A stretch of DNA of 64,000 nucleotides from Mesorhizobium sp. NZP2298 (GTDB taxonomy: Bacteria; Pseudomonadota; Alphaproteobacteria; Rhizobiales; Rhizobiaceae), in the NCBI RefSeq assembly GCF_013170825.1, contig NZ_CP033365.1:4290001-4354000 (forward strand), in the 5' to 3' direction. Of the stretch, positions 26,195-34,793 are shown in pieces. Each line of letters starts with the position of its first letter. Within the stretch, counting starts at the first letter, position 1. The notes below the pieces were generated by a model, which was given only the letters and a program-made list of their open reading frames with translations, was not told where the DNA came from and made no database searches. Position numbers and translations under genes: made by a program.

Positions 26195-26806
26195 ATGAAG
26201 CTTTACGACGGCGGCCGGGCGCCCAATCCGCGGCGGGTTCGCGTTTTCCTTGCAGAGAAGGGGATCGCGGTTCCAATCGTGTCCGTCGACATGGGCGCGC
26301 TGGAGCACAAGAGCCAAACAGTGAGTTCGCGCAACCCTTTGCAACGCCTGCCGGTGCTGGAACTTGACGACGGCACGATCATCACGGAATCCGTCGCCAT
26401 CTGCCGCTATTTCGAGGAGTTGCAGCCCGAACCGGCCCTGTTCGGACACGGCGCGCTCGGCAAGGCGCAGGTCGAGATGTGGCAGAGGCGGATGGAGCTC
26501 AATCTGCTGAGCAGCGTCGCGCAGGCCTTTCGCCATATCCATCCTGCCATGAAGGAATGGGAAATCCCGCAGGTTCCGGAATGGGGCGAGGCCAACAAGC
26601 CGAAGGCGGTCGAGTTCCTGAGGATCCTCGACCGCGAGTTGGCGAGCCGTGAGTTCGCCGCCGGCGACAGCTATTCGATTGCCGATATAACCGGCCTGAT
26701 CGCGATCGACTTCATGAAGCCGGCCCGCATCAAGGTGCCGGAGGAATGCACCAATGTGTTGCGCTGGCATCAGGCGGTCTCCAGCCGCCCGAGTGCCGCC
26801 GCTTGA
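26195..26806 (+). CDS. Glutathione S-transferase family protein
   Basis: This 203-residue protein has a thioredoxin-like N-terminal domain (MKLYDGGRAPNPRRVRVFLAEKG) with NPLQRLPVLELDDGTIITES, the glutathione gamma-glutamyl binding segment, and a helical C-terminal domain with FAAGDSYSIADITGL. The start is fixed by AAGGGAGGA seven bases upstream. The uracil-DNA glycosylase-like gene follows after two bases. Substrate is unknown. Confidence 0.88.
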   Translation: MKLYDGGRAPNPRRVRVFLAEKGIAVPIVSVDMGALEHKSQTVSSRNPLQRLPVLELDDGTIITESVAICRYFEELQPEPALFGHGALGKAQVEMWQRRMELNLLSSVAQAFRHIHPAMKEWEIPQVPEWGEANKPKAVEFLRILDRELASREFAAGDSYSIADITGLIAIDFMKPARIKVPEECTNVLRWHQAVSSRPSAAA

Positions 26807-26808
26807 GT

Positions 26809-27420
26809 ATGAAACTGGACAGTTTTGCAGCAGAGGTCCGAGCCTGCCGCATCTGTGTCGAAAACCCTATCGGCAAGCCGCTGCCACATGAGCCGCGACC
26901 GGTATTGCGTCCCTCGTCCAGCGCCCGCATCCTGATCGCCAGCCAGGCGCCGGGAACCAAGGTGCACCTATCAGGCATGCCGTTCACCGATGCTTCCGGC
27001 GACCGCCTGCGCAACTGGCTTGGTGTGACCAGCGACGAATTCTACGACATCGAGAAATTCGCCATCGTGCCGATGGGGTTCTGCTTTCCCGGCCAGGATG
27101 CCAAGGGCGGCGACCTGCCGCCCAGGCGCGAATGCGCGCCGGCTTGGCGCGCGCCCTTGATGGCCCTGATGCCGCGAATAGACCTCGTGCTGACGATCGG
27201 CATCTATGCGCAGTCCTGGCATATGGGCGCCGCGCGCCGCCCCTCGCTGACGGAAACGGTGATGGACTGGCGTGCCATCTGGGAGAGTTCCAGCGGAGCG
27301 AAAGTGCTGCCGCTGCCGCATCCATCCTGGCGCAACAGCGGCTGGCTGAAGCAGAATCCATGGTTTGAAATGGATTTGCTGCCTTTCCTTCGGTCGGAAA
27401 TCCGCTATCGCATTGGCTAG
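26809..27420 (+). CDS. Uracil-DNA glycosylase superfamily protein
   Basis: This 203-residue protein starts at ATG 26809, two bases after the GST stop. It has CRICVENP at the N-terminus, ILIASQAPGTKVHLSGMPFTDASGDRLRNWLG as motif 1 region, and LPLPHPSWRNSGWLKQNPWF as the motif 2 region, which place it in the bacterial uracil-DNA glycosylase-like group rather than in classical Ung. Only one of the cysteine pairs of the iron-sulfur UdgA/B groups is present. It may remove damaged bases or have a divergent role. Confidence 0.82.
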   Translation: MKLDSFAAEVRACRICVENPIGKPLPHEPRPVLRPSSSARILIASQAPGTKVHLSGMPFTDASGDRLRNWLGVTSDEFYDIEKFAIVPMGFCFPGQDAKGGDLPPRRECAPAWRAPLMALMPRIDLVLTIGIYAQSWHMGAARRPSLTETVMDWRAIWESSSGAKVLPLPHPSWRNSGWLKQNPWFEMDLLPFLRSEIRYRIG

Positions 27421-27528
27421 GCGTTCAGCAAGAAATCACTCGCTTTAACGGCGATTGGCAGAATTTCTTTCTTGTGGAAGCCTCGAATAAGAGGGATTAT
27501 AGACAAACTATTCCCCTAGGAGCCTCTA

Positions 27529-28020
27529 ATGGACCGCCTTGACCGAAAGATCCTACGTCTCCTGCAGGAGGACGCGACGCTCGCGGTGGCCGATGTCGCC
27601 AAGAAAGTCGGCCTGTCGACCACGCCCTGCTGGCGCCGCATCCAGAAGCTCGAGGAGGAGGGCGTCATCAAGCGGCGCGTGGCCATTCTCGACCATGAGA
27701 AGGTCAATGTGCGGGTCACTGTCTTCGTCTCGATCCGCACCAATTCACATAGCCATGAGTGGCTGCGGCGGTTTTCCGAGGTCATCCAGGAATTTCCCGA
27801 GGTGGTCGAGTTCTACCGCATGAGCGGGGACGTCGATTATCTCTTGCGCGTCGTGGTGCCCGACATCGCCGCCTATGATGCCTTCTACAAGCGGCTGATC
27901 GCCAAGATCGAGATCCGTGACGTGTCGTCGTCCTTCGCCATGGAGCAGATCAAGTACACCACCGAAATCCCGCTCGACTATATGGTGCTGGACAAGGAAC
28001 CGGGTGCCAACGCTGCCTGA
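27529..28020 (+). CDS. Lrp/AsnC-family transcriptional regulator
   Basis: This 163-residue protein has an N-terminal helix-turn-helix (MDRLDRKILRLLQEDATLAVADVAKKVGLSTTPCWRRIQKLE, positions 1-42 in two helices) and a C-terminal RAM ligand-binding domain with the conserved MSGDVDYLLRVVVPD segment. The 108-base gap upstream is AT-rich and contains CAAGAAAT near 27429 and ATTTCTTTCTTG near 27462 in inverted orientation, which might be an autoregulatory site. No divergent target gene is adjacent. Confidence 0.9.
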   Translation: MDRLDRKILRLLQEDATLAVADVAKKVGLSTTPCWRRIQKLEEEGVIKRRVAILDHEKVNVRVTVFVSIRTNSHSHEWLRRFSEVIQEFPEVVEFYRMSGDVDYLLRVVVPDIAAYDAFYKRLIAKIEIRDVSSSFAMEQIKYTTEIPLDYMVLDKEPGANAA

Positions 28021-28033
28021 GCGCCAACCCGTT

Positions 28034-28134
28034 AGAGCATTTCACCGTTTCACGGAAACGGCGAAATGCTCTAACTCTTTGTTTTGACGCAATTCCGGAC
28101 GGAAAACCGTTCACACTTTTCCTGGAATGCTCTA
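28034..28134 (-). repeat. Rhizobial palindromic intergenic repeat, copy 2 (full length)
   Basis: This copy is the reverse complement of the element at 21119. It has two modules: a long palindrome at 28034-28073 with arms beginning AGAGCATTTC, and a second dyad with GGACGGAAAACCG. Its right end overlaps the TAG stop codon of the DUF3299 gene. It sits between convergent genes and may help end transcription from both sides. Confidence 0.82.
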
Positions 28135-28698
28135 GTTCTTCTTTTTGTTGAGAAAACTCCAGGGCGAATTCACCGGCAGGGTGATGGTGTCAGGCACAGT
28201 GTCGACACCGACGACCTCCGCCTTGCGCACGGTATAGCCGGACTGGATGACGCTGACGCCATCCAGAATGAACAGTTGGCTTTTCTCCATGTCCGGCTTC
28301 AGGGCGCCGGTGACGGCGACCGACTGGTAGGCTTGCGACATCTTGTAGGGGTGGGCTGGCGTGACCAGCACGATCTGGTTGGGCGGTGGCGTCGGCATGT
28401 GACTGCACGCGCCCGTCCATGGCACCAGCAGGAACTGATAGACGAGATCGCCGTCGCGATCGACCGGCAATGCATATCCGGCTAATTGTACGGTCTTGTC
28501 CTGCAGATCGACGGAGAGCGTCTCGCCATGATCGGGCAATTTTGCCGCGATCATCGGCAGGCCGGCGTCTTCGGCAACGGCCTGGGTCGCCGGGCGCAAA
28601 TCCTTCCAGAAAATTTGCATCGTCTCGGCCGAGGCGCCGGCAGCGGGGAGAGACAGCGCGGCCGCGAGCGCCAGGATTGATTTGAAATGGATGCTCAT
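28132..28698 (-). CDS. Secreted DUF3299 protein
   Basis: This 188-residue protein starts at ATG 28698 with a signal peptide (MSIHFKSILALAAALSLPAA, cleavage near ASAET). The mature part contains IFWKDLRPA, LAGYALPVD, YQFLLVPWTGACSHMPTPPPNQ and the VTGALKPD segment, the DUF3299 pattern, with a Cys and His next to each other that may bind a metal. The frame is open upstream to 28986, but that stretch overlaps the GNAT gene and is not protein-like. The function of the family is not known. Confidence 0.85.
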   Translation of the reverse strand: MSIHFKSILALAAALSLPAAGASAETMQIFWKDLRPATQAVAEDAGLPMIAAKLPDHGETLSVDLQDKTVQLAGYALPVDRDGDLVYQFLLVPWTGACSHMPTPPPNQIVLVTPAHPYKMSQAYQSVAVTGALKPDMEKSQLFILDGVSVIQSGYTVRKAEVVGVDTVPDTITLPVNSPWSFLNKKKN

Positions 28699-28742
28699 GC
28701 CGCTTCCTTTACGGGCGAGTAAAGACGCCGTGCCCAATGACG

Positions 28743-29321
28743 TCAATGCTCGAGCCGCATCACATGTCGGCGAGAACCGGCCATGCCGGCCTCGCGGAAG
28801 CCACACGATGCAAACATGTCGCGAAAACCCATGAAACGGTAACTCGGCGACGCCTCGGCCACCGGATAGGCCTGAATGACACGCGCGCCCTTGGCGAAGG
28901 CATGATCGATGGCGGCATCGAGCAATGCCGAAGCAAGGCCGCCGCCGCGCAAAACCCTCGGCACATAGAAGCAGACGATCGACCATACGCCGCTCTCGCG
29001 ATCATCCTGCTGCTTTGAAAGCTTGCGATAGGTCTCGCGTGGCGCGACCGAGCACCAGCCGATGGTCTTGCCGTCGAGCATCGGCGACGATGCCGACCGG
29101 GTGCTGGCATCGAGGAGTGCCATCATCCGCCGCTTCTTCTCGTCGCTCTGGACGTGCCCGCGGCCGGACTGCCGCCAGGCCATGCACCAGCAGTATTTTG
29201 GCGACCCCGGCTGCTCGAACAGAGCCTCGAAGCTGACAAGGGTCGCCCGCGCCACCTCGGTGAAGCGGATGTTGGCGAGGTCAAACGTTTCTGGCGGCGA
29301 TCCGCGCGAGCGTTTTGGCAT
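28743..29321 (-). CDS. GNAT-family N-acetyltransferase
   Basis: This 192-residue protein has a GNAT core: GWCSVAPRETYRKL for beta strands 2-3, VWSIVCFYVPRVLRGGGLASALLDAAIDHAF containing the acetyl-CoA loop RGGGLA, and FMGFRDMFASCGFREAG near the end. The N-terminal CWCMAWRQSG element is found in a subset of bacterial GNATs. It overlaps the upstream alkD-like gene by 41 bases on the same strand, so the two are probably cotranscribed. Substrate unknown. Confidence 0.82.
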   Translation of the reverse strand: MPKRSRGSPPETFDLANIRFTEVARATLVSFEALFEQPGSPKYCWCMAWRQSGRGHVQSDEKKRRMMALLDASTRSASSPMLDGKTIGWCSVAPRETYRKLSKQQDDRESGVWSIVCFYVPRVLRGGGLASALLDAAIDHAFAKGARVIQAYPVAEASPSYRFMGFRDMFASCGFREAGMAGSRRHVMRLEH

Positions 29322-29985
29322 CGGTCAGTTCCTTCACGGCATCCTTACCGATCCAGCGTGCCGTCTTGTCGGGCGATCGAGCGAGCCGTTCAGCGACAGC
29401 AAGGGCAGCGCCATGCATGGCCATCGATCGCTTGCCGATGGAACGAAGCGCCCAGTTCACGGCTTTCTTCACGAAATTACGGTCGTCGGTGGCATGCGCC
29501 TCGATGATCGGCAGGAAGGTGAGAAAAGTCGCCTCCGGCTCTTTCTTCCGGTGGACCACAGACCAGGCCATCATGGCAAAAGCCGTGCGTCGAACGAATT
29601 CCCGTTCGTCGGCCGCGAACTCGCCGATCAGTTCCTTCCAGGCGTCCGTGTCGACGAAGAGGTCAGAGACGCCGTCGACGATATCCCAGGAATCGAAACT
29701 GGCCGCCCATTGCCTTGCGTTCGCGGCAGAAAACCGCTTCGGGTCGGCGGTGACGGAAGCGATGAACTGCGCCTCCATAATGCCTGACTCCCACAGCTCA
29801 AAAGCGCGCTCATGGTTGCGTTTGATCTTCCGAGCGATCTGCCGCTGGACGCCATGTGGAATTCCAAGCGCGCGTTCGATCTTGATACCGTAGCGCAGCA
29901 TGCCAAGGCGATTTTCCTCCGAGCCGATCAAGCGCAGATGCGCGACGATTTCGTCGGCACTGGATTGGGGCGAAAGCTCGGCCAT
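29281..29985 (-). CDS. DNA alkylation repair protein (AlkD-like HEAT-repeat glycosylase)
   Basis: This 234-residue protein is almost entirely helical and has the AlkD family features: EENRLGMLRYGIKIERALGIP at the N-terminus, HERAFELWESGIMEAQFIAS, SWDIVDGVSDLF, and RTAFAMMAWSVVHRK. These helical HEAT-like repeats wrap DNA and remove alkylated bases without base flipping. It precedes the GNAT gene and follows the dehydrogenase gene by eight bases, all leftward. Confidence 0.85.
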   Translation of the reverse strand: MAELSPQSSADEIVAHLRLIGSEENRLGMLRYGIKIERALGIPHGVQRQIARKIKRNHERAFELWESGIMEAQFIASVTADPKRFSAANARQWAASFDSWDIVDGVSDLFVDTDAWKELIGEFAADEREFVRRTAFAMMAWSVVHRKKEPEATFLTFLPIIEAHATDDRNFVKKAVNWALRSIGKRSMAMHGAALAVAERLARSPDKTARWIGKDAVKELTDAKTLARIAARNV

Positions 29986-29993
29986 CGCAAATC

Positions 29994-30863
29994 CTACTTC
30001 TCCAGCCGCGCCAGCAGCGAGGACGTGTCCCAGCGCTTGCCGCCCATGGCCTGCACGTCCTTGTAGAACTGGTCGACAAGCGCGGTCACCGGCAGCTTGG
30101 CGCCGTTGCGATCAGCCTCCTCCAGGCAGATGCCGAGATCCTTGCGCATCCAGTCGACGGCAAAACCGAAATCATATTTTCCCGCATTCATGGTCTTGTG
30201 CCGGTTTTCCATCTGCCAGGATCCGGCCGCACCCTTGGAAATCACCTCGATCACCTTCTCGATATCGAGCCCGGCCTTCTTGCCGAAATGGATGCCTTCC
30301 GACAGGCCCTGCACCAGCCCGGCGATGCAGATCTGGTTGATCATCTTGGTCAGTTGGCCGGCGCCCGCCGATCCCATAAGCCCGACCATGCGGGCATAGG
30401 CATCGATCACCGGCCTAGCCCTGTCGAAGGCGGCCTGGTCGCCGCCGACCATGACGGTCAGCACGCCATTCTCGGCACCGGCCTGGCCACCGGAGACCGG
30501 CGCGTCGAGGAACGAGAAGCCGCCGGCTTGCGCGGCCTCCGCCAACTCGCGCGCGACCTCGGCCGAGGCCGTGGTGTTATCGATGAAGACCGAACCTTTC
30601 TTCATCGAGTTGAAGGCACCATCCGGGCCGGTCGTCACCGAGCGCAGATCGTCGTCATTGCCGACGCAGGAAAAGACAAAGTCCTTGTCCTTGGCGGCCT
30701 CCGCCGGCGTCACCGCAAGGCTGCCGCCATGCTGGCCGACCCATTGCTCGGCCTTGGCCCTGGTGCGGTTGTAGACGGTGACGTCGTGGCCGCCCTTGTT
30801 GCTGAGGTGTGCCGCCATGGGGTAGCCCATAACGCCAAGACCGAGAAATGCCACAGATGCCAT
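29994..30863 (-). CDS. 3-hydroxyisobutyrate dehydrogenase family NAD(P)-dependent oxidoreductase
   Basis: This 289-residue protein is a beta-hydroxyacid dehydrogenase. The Rossmann motif is FLGLGVMGYPMAAHL at residues 5-19, the substrate-binding signature is DAPVSGGQAGAENG near residue 118, and the catalytic lysine lies in GQLTKMINQ. Members act on 3-hydroxyisobutyrate, tartronate semialdehyde, or similar acids; the substrate here is not determined. It is eight bases upstream of the alkD-like gene. Confidence 0.88.
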   Translation of the reverse strand: MASVAFLGLGVMGYPMAAHLSNKGGHDVTVYNRTRAKAEQWVGQHGGSLAVTPAEAAKDKDFVFSCVGNDDDLRSVTTGPDGAFNSMKKGSVFIDNTTASAEVARELAEAAQAGGFSFLDAPVSGGQAGAENGVLTVMVGGDQAAFDRARPVIDAYARMVGLMGSAGAGQLTKMINQICIAGLVQGLSEGIHFGKKAGLDIEKVIEVISKGAAGSWQMENRHKTMNAGKYDFGFAVDWMRKDLGICLEEADRNGAKLPVTALVDQFYKDVQAMGGKRWDTSSLLARLEK

Positions 30864-30970
30864 GAGCTTGCCCTTCAGACGAAAACGAAATTGTTGCGAA
30901 AGCTCTAGGCTCTGCGCTCAATTCGTCAAGACGCCTGTGGCACGATCGACTGGTACAGTATGGGAACCCG

Positions 30971-31876
30971 TCAGCGTTTCAGGTGGATGGTGATCCGGCG
31001 CTCGATCCATTCGATGGCATGGCGCAACAGCTCAACCATCACGAGGTATACCAGGGCGACCCAGATATAGGCCTGGATGTCGAAGGAATTGGCGAAGGCG
31101 AGTTTTGCATTGCCCATCAGGTCGTAGACGGTGATGATGGCGACGATCGCCGAAGCCTTGACCATCAGGATCAGCTCATTGCCATAAGGCCGCAAGGCGA
31201 CGATCAGGGCTTGCGGCAAGACGATCTTGCGCAGCGTCTGCAGTTTGTGCAGGCCGAGCGAGGCAGCGCCTTCCCATTGGCCTCTGGGCACGCTTTCGAT
31301 GGCACCACGCAGGATTTCGGCCTGGTAGGCGGCTGTGTTGAGCGCGAAGGCGAAGACGCCGCAGTTGAAGGCGTCCTTGAAGAAATCCCAGAGCGTGAAC
31401 CATCCCATCGTAAAGCCGACTGGGATGCTTACGTGAGGCAGAACTTGGACCCAGTCGCTGACGACCGGTAGATATATGCCAACCGCACTGAGCTCCGGCC
31501 TGAACGAACCCAACCCGTAATAGACCAGAAACGTCTGAACCAGCAGCGGCGTGCCCCGGAAGAAATAGACGTAACAATAGGCAAGACCGGACAGGACTCG
31601 GCTCCTGGACATGCGCCCGTAGGCGACAGGCACCGACAGGACGGCGCCAAGCACCATCGAAATGGCGACCAGCGACAGGGTGACGCCAAGCCCTCTGAGA
31701 TAGGCCGTCGCATATTTGGCGAAGAAGGCTGCGTTCCAGGCAAAGAACAAGTAGCTGACGATGCCGAGGCCAAAGGCGATCCACAGGCAAACAAGCGCGT
31801 AACCGACGATGCGCCGTCGCGGCCAGCCGCGAGCTTGCGGTGGCGGCCGTTCGACCATGGCGGCTGTCGCGCTCAT
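30971..31876 (-). CDS. Polar amino acid ABC transporter permease (HisM type)
   Basis: This 301-residue inner-membrane permease has about six helices with a basic N-terminal extension. The coupling loop region EILRGAIESVPRGQWEGAASLGLHKLQTLRKIVLPQAL is diagnostic of HisM/GlnP-type permeases. It overlaps the upstream permease stop by four bases (ATGA), so the two form a heterodimer. No ATPase gene follows within the window; the next gene to the left is unrelated. Confidence 0.92.
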   Translation of the reverse strand: MSATAAMVERPPPQARGWPRRRIVGYALVCLWIAFGLGIVSYLFFAWNAAFFAKYATAYLRGLGVTLSLVAISMVLGAVLSVPVAYGRMSRSRVLSGLAYCYVYFFRGTPLLVQTFLVYYGLGSFRPELSAVGIYLPVVSDWVQVLPHVSIPVGFTMGWFTLWDFFKDAFNCGVFAFALNTAAYQAEILRGAIESVPRGQWEGAASLGLHKLQTLRKIVLPQALIVALRPYGNELILMVKASAIVAIITVYDLMGNAKLAFANSFDIQAYIWVALVYLVMVELLRHAIEWIERRITIHLKR

Positions 31877-32592
31877 CGTTGTGCCTCGCGTTTGCCGAGC
31901 GAGCGCAAAATGGCGTTGGTGGCGAAGGATGACACGACGGCCAAACCAAGAAAGACCAGTGCCGCCACGCCGTAAAACAGGAACGAGTGCTTAGTGACGC
32001 GAGCGGCCACGCCAGCGTTGCGCAACGTCTCTGCTAGACCGACGACCGACACCAGTGAGGTGTCCTTCAACAGGCTGAGCCAGCAATTCTCAAGACCAGG
32101 AAACGCGATGCGCAGCAGCTGCGGCAAGATCACAAGGCGCATTGTCTGCCCGTAGGAAAGACCAATGGCATAGCCGCCCTCATACTGGCCTTTCGGAATG
32201 GCGCGGAAGGCCGACAGGAAAACCTCGCTTGCATAGGATGAGAAGATCAGGGCAAGCACGATCATGCCGGCCACGAAGCTGTTGACGTCGATGGTGGCGT
32301 CTGGTCGGAAATACCTGACAAGATGCTGCAGCAGGATCGGCATGCCGAAGAAGAACAGGAAGAGCGTCACCAGTTCCGGCAAGCCGCGAAAGACCGTGGT
32401 GTAGATGTTGGCGGCCAGGCGCAGCGAGGGCTCTTCGGATTGCTTGCCGAGCGCAATGAAAAAGCCGATCGTCAAACCAATGGGAAGCGTCGCCAGCGCC
32501 AGCAGAACCGTTACTACGACGCCATAGGCAATATCGTCACTCCAGCCATCGGGTCCCCAACTGAGAAGTGTCCATATGCTTTGGGCTGGCAT
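31873..32592 (-). CDS. Polar amino acid ABC transporter permease (HisQ type)
   Basis: This 239-residue permease is the partner of the HisM-type protein. It has the coupling segment SAFRAIPKGQYEGGYAIGLSYGQTMRLVILPQLLR and five or so helices. It lies 80 bases after the binding-protein gene, with a strong hairpin between them, and overlaps the next permease. The family transports basic or polar amino acids and opines; the substrate cannot be assigned. Confidence 0.92.
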   Translation of the reverse strand: MPAQSIWTLLSWGPDGWSDDIAYGVVVTVLLALATLPIGLTIGFFIALGKQSEEPSLRLAANIYTTVFRGLPELVTLFLFFFGMPILLQHLVRYFRPDATIDVNSFVAGMIVLALIFSSYASEVFLSAFRAIPKGQYEGGYAIGLSYGQTMRLVILPQLLRIAFPGLENCWLSLLKDTSLVSVVGLAETLRNAGVAARVTKHSFLFYGVAALVFLGLAVVSSFATNAILRSLGKREAQR

Positions 32593-32632
32593 TGACGGGT
32601 CTTATCTCCACGGCATTCCCAAGACGAATAGA

Positions 32633-32661
32633 AAGACGGCGGGGAATTTCCCCGCCGTCTT
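32633..32661 (-). terminator. Strong hairpin between the binding protein and permease genes
   Basis: Fourteen-base arms (AAGACGGCGGGGAA and TTCCCCGCCGTCTT) are perfectly complementary, 11 bases after the binding protein stop. It probably acts as a partial terminator or RNA stabiliser so that the receptor is made in excess over the permeases. Confidence 0.75.
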
Positions 32662-32672
32662 GATCCAGTCTA

Positions 32673-33458
32673 TCAGGACTCGGCGCCGTAGACGTCGAAC
32701 TTGAAGTACTTGTCGTTGATTTCCTTGTATTTTCCGCTGGCGCGGATGGCGTCGATGGCCTCATTGAGCTTGTTGACCAAGTCGGTCTCGCCCTTGCGCA
32801 CGGCAATGCCGGCGCCCGGTCCGAAGATCTCGACCGGTTGCGGCGAGGGCTGGCCGAGAATCTTGCAGCAGGCGCCATCAGGCGAGTCCAGCCACTGCTG
32901 CAGCACGACGATATCGTCCTCGATCGCGTCGAGACGACCATTGGCAAGATCCGCCTGCTCCTCGGGGCTGCTCGGATAGCCCTTCACGGTGCTGTCGGTG
33001 TAGGTCTTCGAGGCATAGTTGAAATGCGTGGTCGTGGTGGCGACACCGATGGTCTTGCCGGCGAGATCTTCCTTGGTCACGCCCTTCAGCGTGCTGTCTT
33101 TCGGCACTGCGAGAGCCGACGGCGTGTTGTAGTATTTGTGGGTGAAGTCGACCTTCTCCTTGCGCTCCGGGGTGATCGACATAGACGCGACGATGGCGTC
33201 GAACTTGCCGGCCTGAAGTGCGGGGATGATGCCGTCCCAATCCTGGGCGACGAAGGTGCACTTGACCTTCATCTGGTCGCAAAGCGCCTGGGCGATATCG
33301 ATGTCGAAGCCGACGAGCTTGCCGTCGGAGGTGAGGTTGTTGAACGGGGGATAGGCGCCTTCGGTGCCGATCCGCAGGGTCTTTTCCTGGGCCTGGGCTA
33401 CGCCGAGCGTCAGCAGCGCGGCCGATGCGGCGAGCGCGATACGCAGTGCAATACGCAT
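32673..33458 (-). CDS. Polar amino acid ABC transporter substrate-binding protein (family 3)
   Basis: This 261-residue periplasmic receptor starts at ATG 33458 with a signal peptide ending near GVAQAQ. The mature N-terminus KTLRIGTEGAYPPFN is the hallmark of the family 3 receptors, followed by LVGFDIDIAQALCDQMKVKCTFV and the DWDGIIPALQAGKFDAI motif. It belongs to the HisJ/ArgT/opine-type group. It heads the transporter operon whose ATPase is missing locally. Confidence 0.92.
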   Translation of the reverse strand: MRIALRIALAASAALLTLGVAQAQEKTLRIGTEGAYPPFNNLTSDGKLVGFDIDIAQALCDQMKVKCTFVAQDWDGIIPALQAGKFDAIVASMSITPERKEKVDFTHKYYNTPSALAVPKDSTLKGVTKEDLAGKTIGVATTTTHFNYASKTYTDSTVKGYPSSPEEQADLANGRLDAIEDDIVVLQQWLDSPDGACCKILGQPSPQPVEIFGPGAGIAVRKGETDLVNKLNEAIDAIRASGKYKEINDKYFKFDVYGAES

Positions 33459-33616
33459 GATATTCCTCTCTTTATGGTCCCGGCCGTCGTTCCGAAACGG
33501 CTCTGTGGGGCGGTGCTTTTGACCGCCCGCTGAAGCGATACTCCCACTCTTTCCAAGAAAAAAGCAACTGCAAAACCACCGAAATCGGCAACGGGGTTCT
33601 GCCGTTACGTTACATC

Positions 33617-34120
33617 TCAAGCAACGAGCCCGGTGGTGTGCTCGATGAAGTCGACTATCGATTTTACGTCGTCGAGGTGGAATACCGGCAGGCTCTTGTC
33701 CGTGACGGTGAAATCCGCGGCGACGGCGACAATATTGGGATCGCCAGCCGAAAGCGGCGTCCGGTCCTTTGCCGCCAGCCGCCGTGTTTCGATCTTACGG
33801 TGGGACTCGCGCTTGTAGCCTTCGACCAGCACGATGTCGCATGGGGCGAGCCGCGAAAGGATGCCCTCCAGCGGTGGCTCGTCCTCGCCGCGCAATTCGT
33901 GCATCAGCGCCCAACGGTTGCCGGACACGATCGCGACCTCGGTGGCGCCGGCCTGCCGATGGCGGAAACTGTCGGCGCCAGGCTTGTCGATGTCGAAGTC
34001 ATGATGGGCATGTTTGACCGTCGAGACCTTCCAGCCGCGCCGCACAAGCTCGGCGACCAGCTTTTCGGTCAGTGTGGTCTTGCCGGAGTTTTTCCAGCCG
34101 ATGATGCCGAAGATGTTCAT
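33617..34120 (-). CDS. mobB: Molybdopterin-guanine dinucleotide biosynthesis adapter MobB
   Basis: This 167-residue GTP-binding protein assists formation of the guanine dinucleotide form of the molybdenum cofactor. Walker A is GWKNSGKTTLTEKLV at residues 8-22, followed by STVKHAHHDFDIDKPGADSFRHRQAGA, which is the MobB signature, and VEGYKRESHRKIE. Its start overlaps the mobA stop by four bases (ATGA), so the two are coupled. Confidence 0.93.
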   Translation of the reverse strand: MNIFGIIGWKNSGKTTLTEKLVAELVRRGWKVSTVKHAHHDFDIDKPGADSFRHRQAGATEVAIVSGNRWALMHELRGEDEPPLEGILSRLAPCDIVLVEGYKRESHRKIETRRLAAKDRTPLSAGDPNIVAVAADFTVTDKSLPVFHLDDVKSIVDFIEHTTGLVA

Positions 34121-34743
34121 GATGTCATGCTCTGCAACAGGCGTCTGGCCTCGGCAAGATCGTCCGGCACGTTGATGTTGAAGAAAGGATCGAGCCCTGT
34201 GGATTGCTGGATCGGGAATTCCACCTCGACATGGCCGTGGCGCTCGATGAAGGCCAGTACCCGCCGGCTATCCTCGTCGACCAGGAAATGCCGCAAGGCG
34301 TCGCGACAATCGATTGGCCACAGCGCGAAGGTCGGGTGGAGCCTGCCGGCGGAGGAGGCGATAGCGATCGAACCGGGGCTTCGACCGGACGCCGCGGCAA
34401 GGCGGTCGACGAGATCAAGCGGCAGGAAGGGCGTGTCGCCGGCAGCGGTGACGACAACCTTGCAAGGTGTGCTGGCAGCGGCCCATTCGAGGCCGGTCAG
34501 AATTCCGGCAAGCGGGCCGGCAAAGCCCTCGACGGTGTCGGCGAGCACGGCCAGTCCGAAACGGGAAAAACGTGCCGGATCGCCATTGGCACTGAGCGCC
34601 AGGGTTTCAATCTGCGGGCCAAGGCGCGACAGGACCTGGTCAAGCACGCAGCCGGCGCCAAGCGGCAACAGGCTCTTGTCGCCGCCTCCCATGCGCCTTG
34701 ACTGGCCGCCGGCCAGAATGATCCCCGCGACATCCCGTTTCAT
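34117..34743 (-). CDS. mobA: Molybdenum cofactor guanylyltransferase MobA
   Basis: This 208-residue nucleotidyltransferase attaches GMP to molybdopterin. The N-terminal loop ILAGGQSRRMGGGDKSLLPL binds GTP, and FAGPLAGILTGLEWA and TAAGDTPFLPLDLV are the other typical elements, with Asp of the latter likely coordinating magnesium. C-terminal FNINVPDDLAEA completes the family pattern. It is translated before mobB. Confidence 0.93.
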   Translation of the reverse strand: MKRDVAGIILAGGQSRRMGGGDKSLLPLGAGCVLDQVLSRLGPQIETLALSANGDPARFSRFGLAVLADTVEGFAGPLAGILTGLEWAAASTPCKVVVTAAGDTPFLPLDLVDRLAAASGRSPGSIAIASSAGRLHPTFALWPIDCRDALRHFLVDEDSRRVLAFIERHGHVEVEFPIQQSTGLDPFFNINVPDDLAEARRLLQSMTS

Positions 34744-34793
34744 GCCGCCCAGCCTCTACGCCAGCCGCCGGAAATCGCAAGCAGCTTCAAGGG

